This document shows, piece by piece, positions 40,119 through 40,906 of a DNA stretch of 40,906 nucleotides; position 1 is the stretch's first letter, and each line of letters opens with the position of its first letter. This DNA comes from Gemmatimonadota bacterium (GTDB lineage Bacteria; Latescibacterota; UBA2968). The notes beneath the pieces were generated by a model. The model saw only the letters and a program-made list of their open reading frames with translations, did not search any database and was not told the DNA's origin. Location of the stretch: assembly GCA_002727195.1 (NCBI GenBank), contig PBWH01000015.1, positions 49,633 to 90,538 on the forward strand, written 5' to 3'. Made by a program: the position numbers and the translations under genes.

Positions 40119-40906
40119 TCAGCTCTCCCGGCTGATCCTCTTCTCTATCTCAAAACAGTGAAGGGCATTCCGCCGCCGCTCAAAATCCATCGGCAACATC
40201 CGCCCCGACAGATCCTTCACGGCATACCCCTCATCCTCGAACTGCATCCGGAATCCCTTCCGATTGCACCGGAAGATCATCCTTCCCTCGTCCGCCATCA
40301 ACGAAAGCGCTCGCTCGATCCACACCGCGTGATCGCGCTGCACGTCGAACGACTCGTCCATGCCCTTCGAGTTCGAGAACGTCGGCGGATCGAAATAGAT
40401 GAGATCGTATCGCTCAGATCCGTGAAGCCCTTTCTCCGCTTCCCGTAACCACGCCAGACAGTCCGTACGCAGGACCTCGTGTGCATCACCCAGCGCGTTG
40501 AGGGTGAAGTTCTCGCGTGCCCAGTCGTTGTAAGTATTCGACAGATCGATCGTCACGGAGGACCGTGCACCGGCAAGCGCGGCGGCCACCGTCACACTTC
40601 CCGTGTAGCCGAACAGATTCAACAGCCGCGCATCCTTGGCGTGCTCACCTATATACGCCCGCACCATCCGGTTGTCGAGGAACAGCCCGGTATCGTGGAA
40701 GTCCGTCAGATTCACCAGGTAGCGCGCATCACCTTCGGCGACCGTCTTGTAGCTGTCCCGGTTCTCCAACCGATCATACTGGATATCTCCGGTCTGTCGC
40801 GACCTCGATTTCAGGATGACACGCTCATCCGGCAGATCCAGGACGCGCTTCAGAGCTTGCACCCCCGCCCGCTGCCTCGCCTCGCTCAGCAGATTCTCGT
40901 CTCGCG
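40119..40906 (-). CDS. rlmL: 23S rRNA methyltransferase RlmKL, C-terminal (RlmK) part
   Basis: The gene runs off the right end of the window; the frame is open to the last base. The 262 visible codons match the C-terminal RlmK half of the two-domain enzyme that makes m7G2069 (RlmK) and m2G2445 (RlmL) in 23S rRNA. Motifs are RYLVNLTDFHDTGLFLDNR, then LLNLFGYTGSVTVAAALAGA as the SAM-binding loop, VTIDLSNTYNDWARENF for the acidic residue that holds the ribose, IYFDPPTFSNSKGMDESFDV with the DPPTFSNSK catalytic loop, and RCNRKGFRM near the end. RlmI-type proteins share the fold, but SNSKGM..SFDVQRDH is the RlmKL wording. It acts in the cytoplasm during large-subunit assembly. It is unrelated in function to the adjacent sulfatases. 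Confidence 0.9.
   Translation of the reverse strand, partial: RDENLLSEARQRAGVQALKRVLDLPDERVILKSRSRQTGDIQYDRLENRDSYKTVAEGDARYLVNLTDFHDTGLFLDNRMVRAYIGEHAKDARLLNLFGYTGSVTVAAALAGARSSVTIDLSNTYNDWARENFTLNALGDAHEVLRTDCLAWLREAEKGLHGSERYDLIYFDPPTFSNSKGMDESFDVQRDHAVWIERALSLMADEGRMIFRCNRKGFRMQFEDEGYAVKDLSGRMLPMDFERRRNALHCFEIEKRISRES

Overview
The window is GC-rich bacterial chromosome with densely packed genes on both strands. Several features point to an uncultured, probably aquatic bacterium of the FCB/Latescibacterota-Poribacteria kind: a PorV/PorQ-type outer-membrane protein, a GldA/GldF/GldG-type ABC exporter with a DUF4340 protein, three sulfatases, a phytanoyl-CoA-dioxygenase-like protein, two DapA-family lyases and Gfo/Idh and sialidase-like proteins. 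This placement is inferred from gene families only, because no rRNA or tRNA gene is present.

Layout. 0-3 kb: tail of a nucleotide-sugar epimerase, a degenerate receiver-domain protein (-), a gene-poor stretch and recJ. 3.4-8.3 kb: a + strand cluster of FAD oxidoreductase, 2-oxoglutarate/Fe(II)-type oxygenase, an unknown protein, a broken NIF3-like gene and pdxA. 8.5-15.6 kb: a tiny ORF coupled to a TonB C-terminal-domain protein, a Gfo/Idh oxidoreductase, a membrane-anchored PAF-acetylhydrolase-like protein lacking its serine, a BNR/sialidase-fold protein, sulfatase 1 and a DapA-family lyase. 15.8-18.7 kb: two tiny membrane proteins, then a PhyH domain fused to HEAT repeats. 18.7-21 kb: a gene graveyard (VOC with two in-frame stops, ASCH-like with three, a threonine-dehydrogenase stub) around an intact glycerophosphodiester phosphodiesterase. 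21-26.2 kb: envelope genes (PorV-like, M50 protease, divergent polysaccharide deacetylase) and a sodium:solute symporter behind a small membrane protein. 26.5-30.2 kb (-): DUF4340-GldG-GldF-GldA, one overlapping operon. 30.5 kb: HtrA protease. 31.9-40 kb: mostly - strand, with a DapA-family lyase, a wrecked response-regulator/GGDEF gene (+), an operon of SGNH hydrolase, sulfatase 2 and FG-GAP protein, a dead IS3-family element and sulfatase 3. The right end holds the C-terminal part of rlmKL.

How they may work together. The sulfatases, SGNH hydrolase, FG-GAP protein, DapA-type lyases, Gfo/Idh protein and symporter suggest uptake and intracellular breakdown of sulfated or acylated sugar-like compounds. 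None of the three sulfatases shows a signal peptide, so desulfation probably follows import. The 3.4-8.3 kb cluster looks like an oxidative catabolic module with unknown substrate.

The intergenic DNA is unusual. It carries several families of short structured repeats: double hairpins ending near GGTGAG, 9-bp-periodic pyrimidine-rich repeats, a 26-bp nested palindrome, a tandem ~90-bp hairpin pair and a 47-bp repeat in front of both nonsense-ridden genes. With at least six decayed genes, these are the most distinctive parts of the window.
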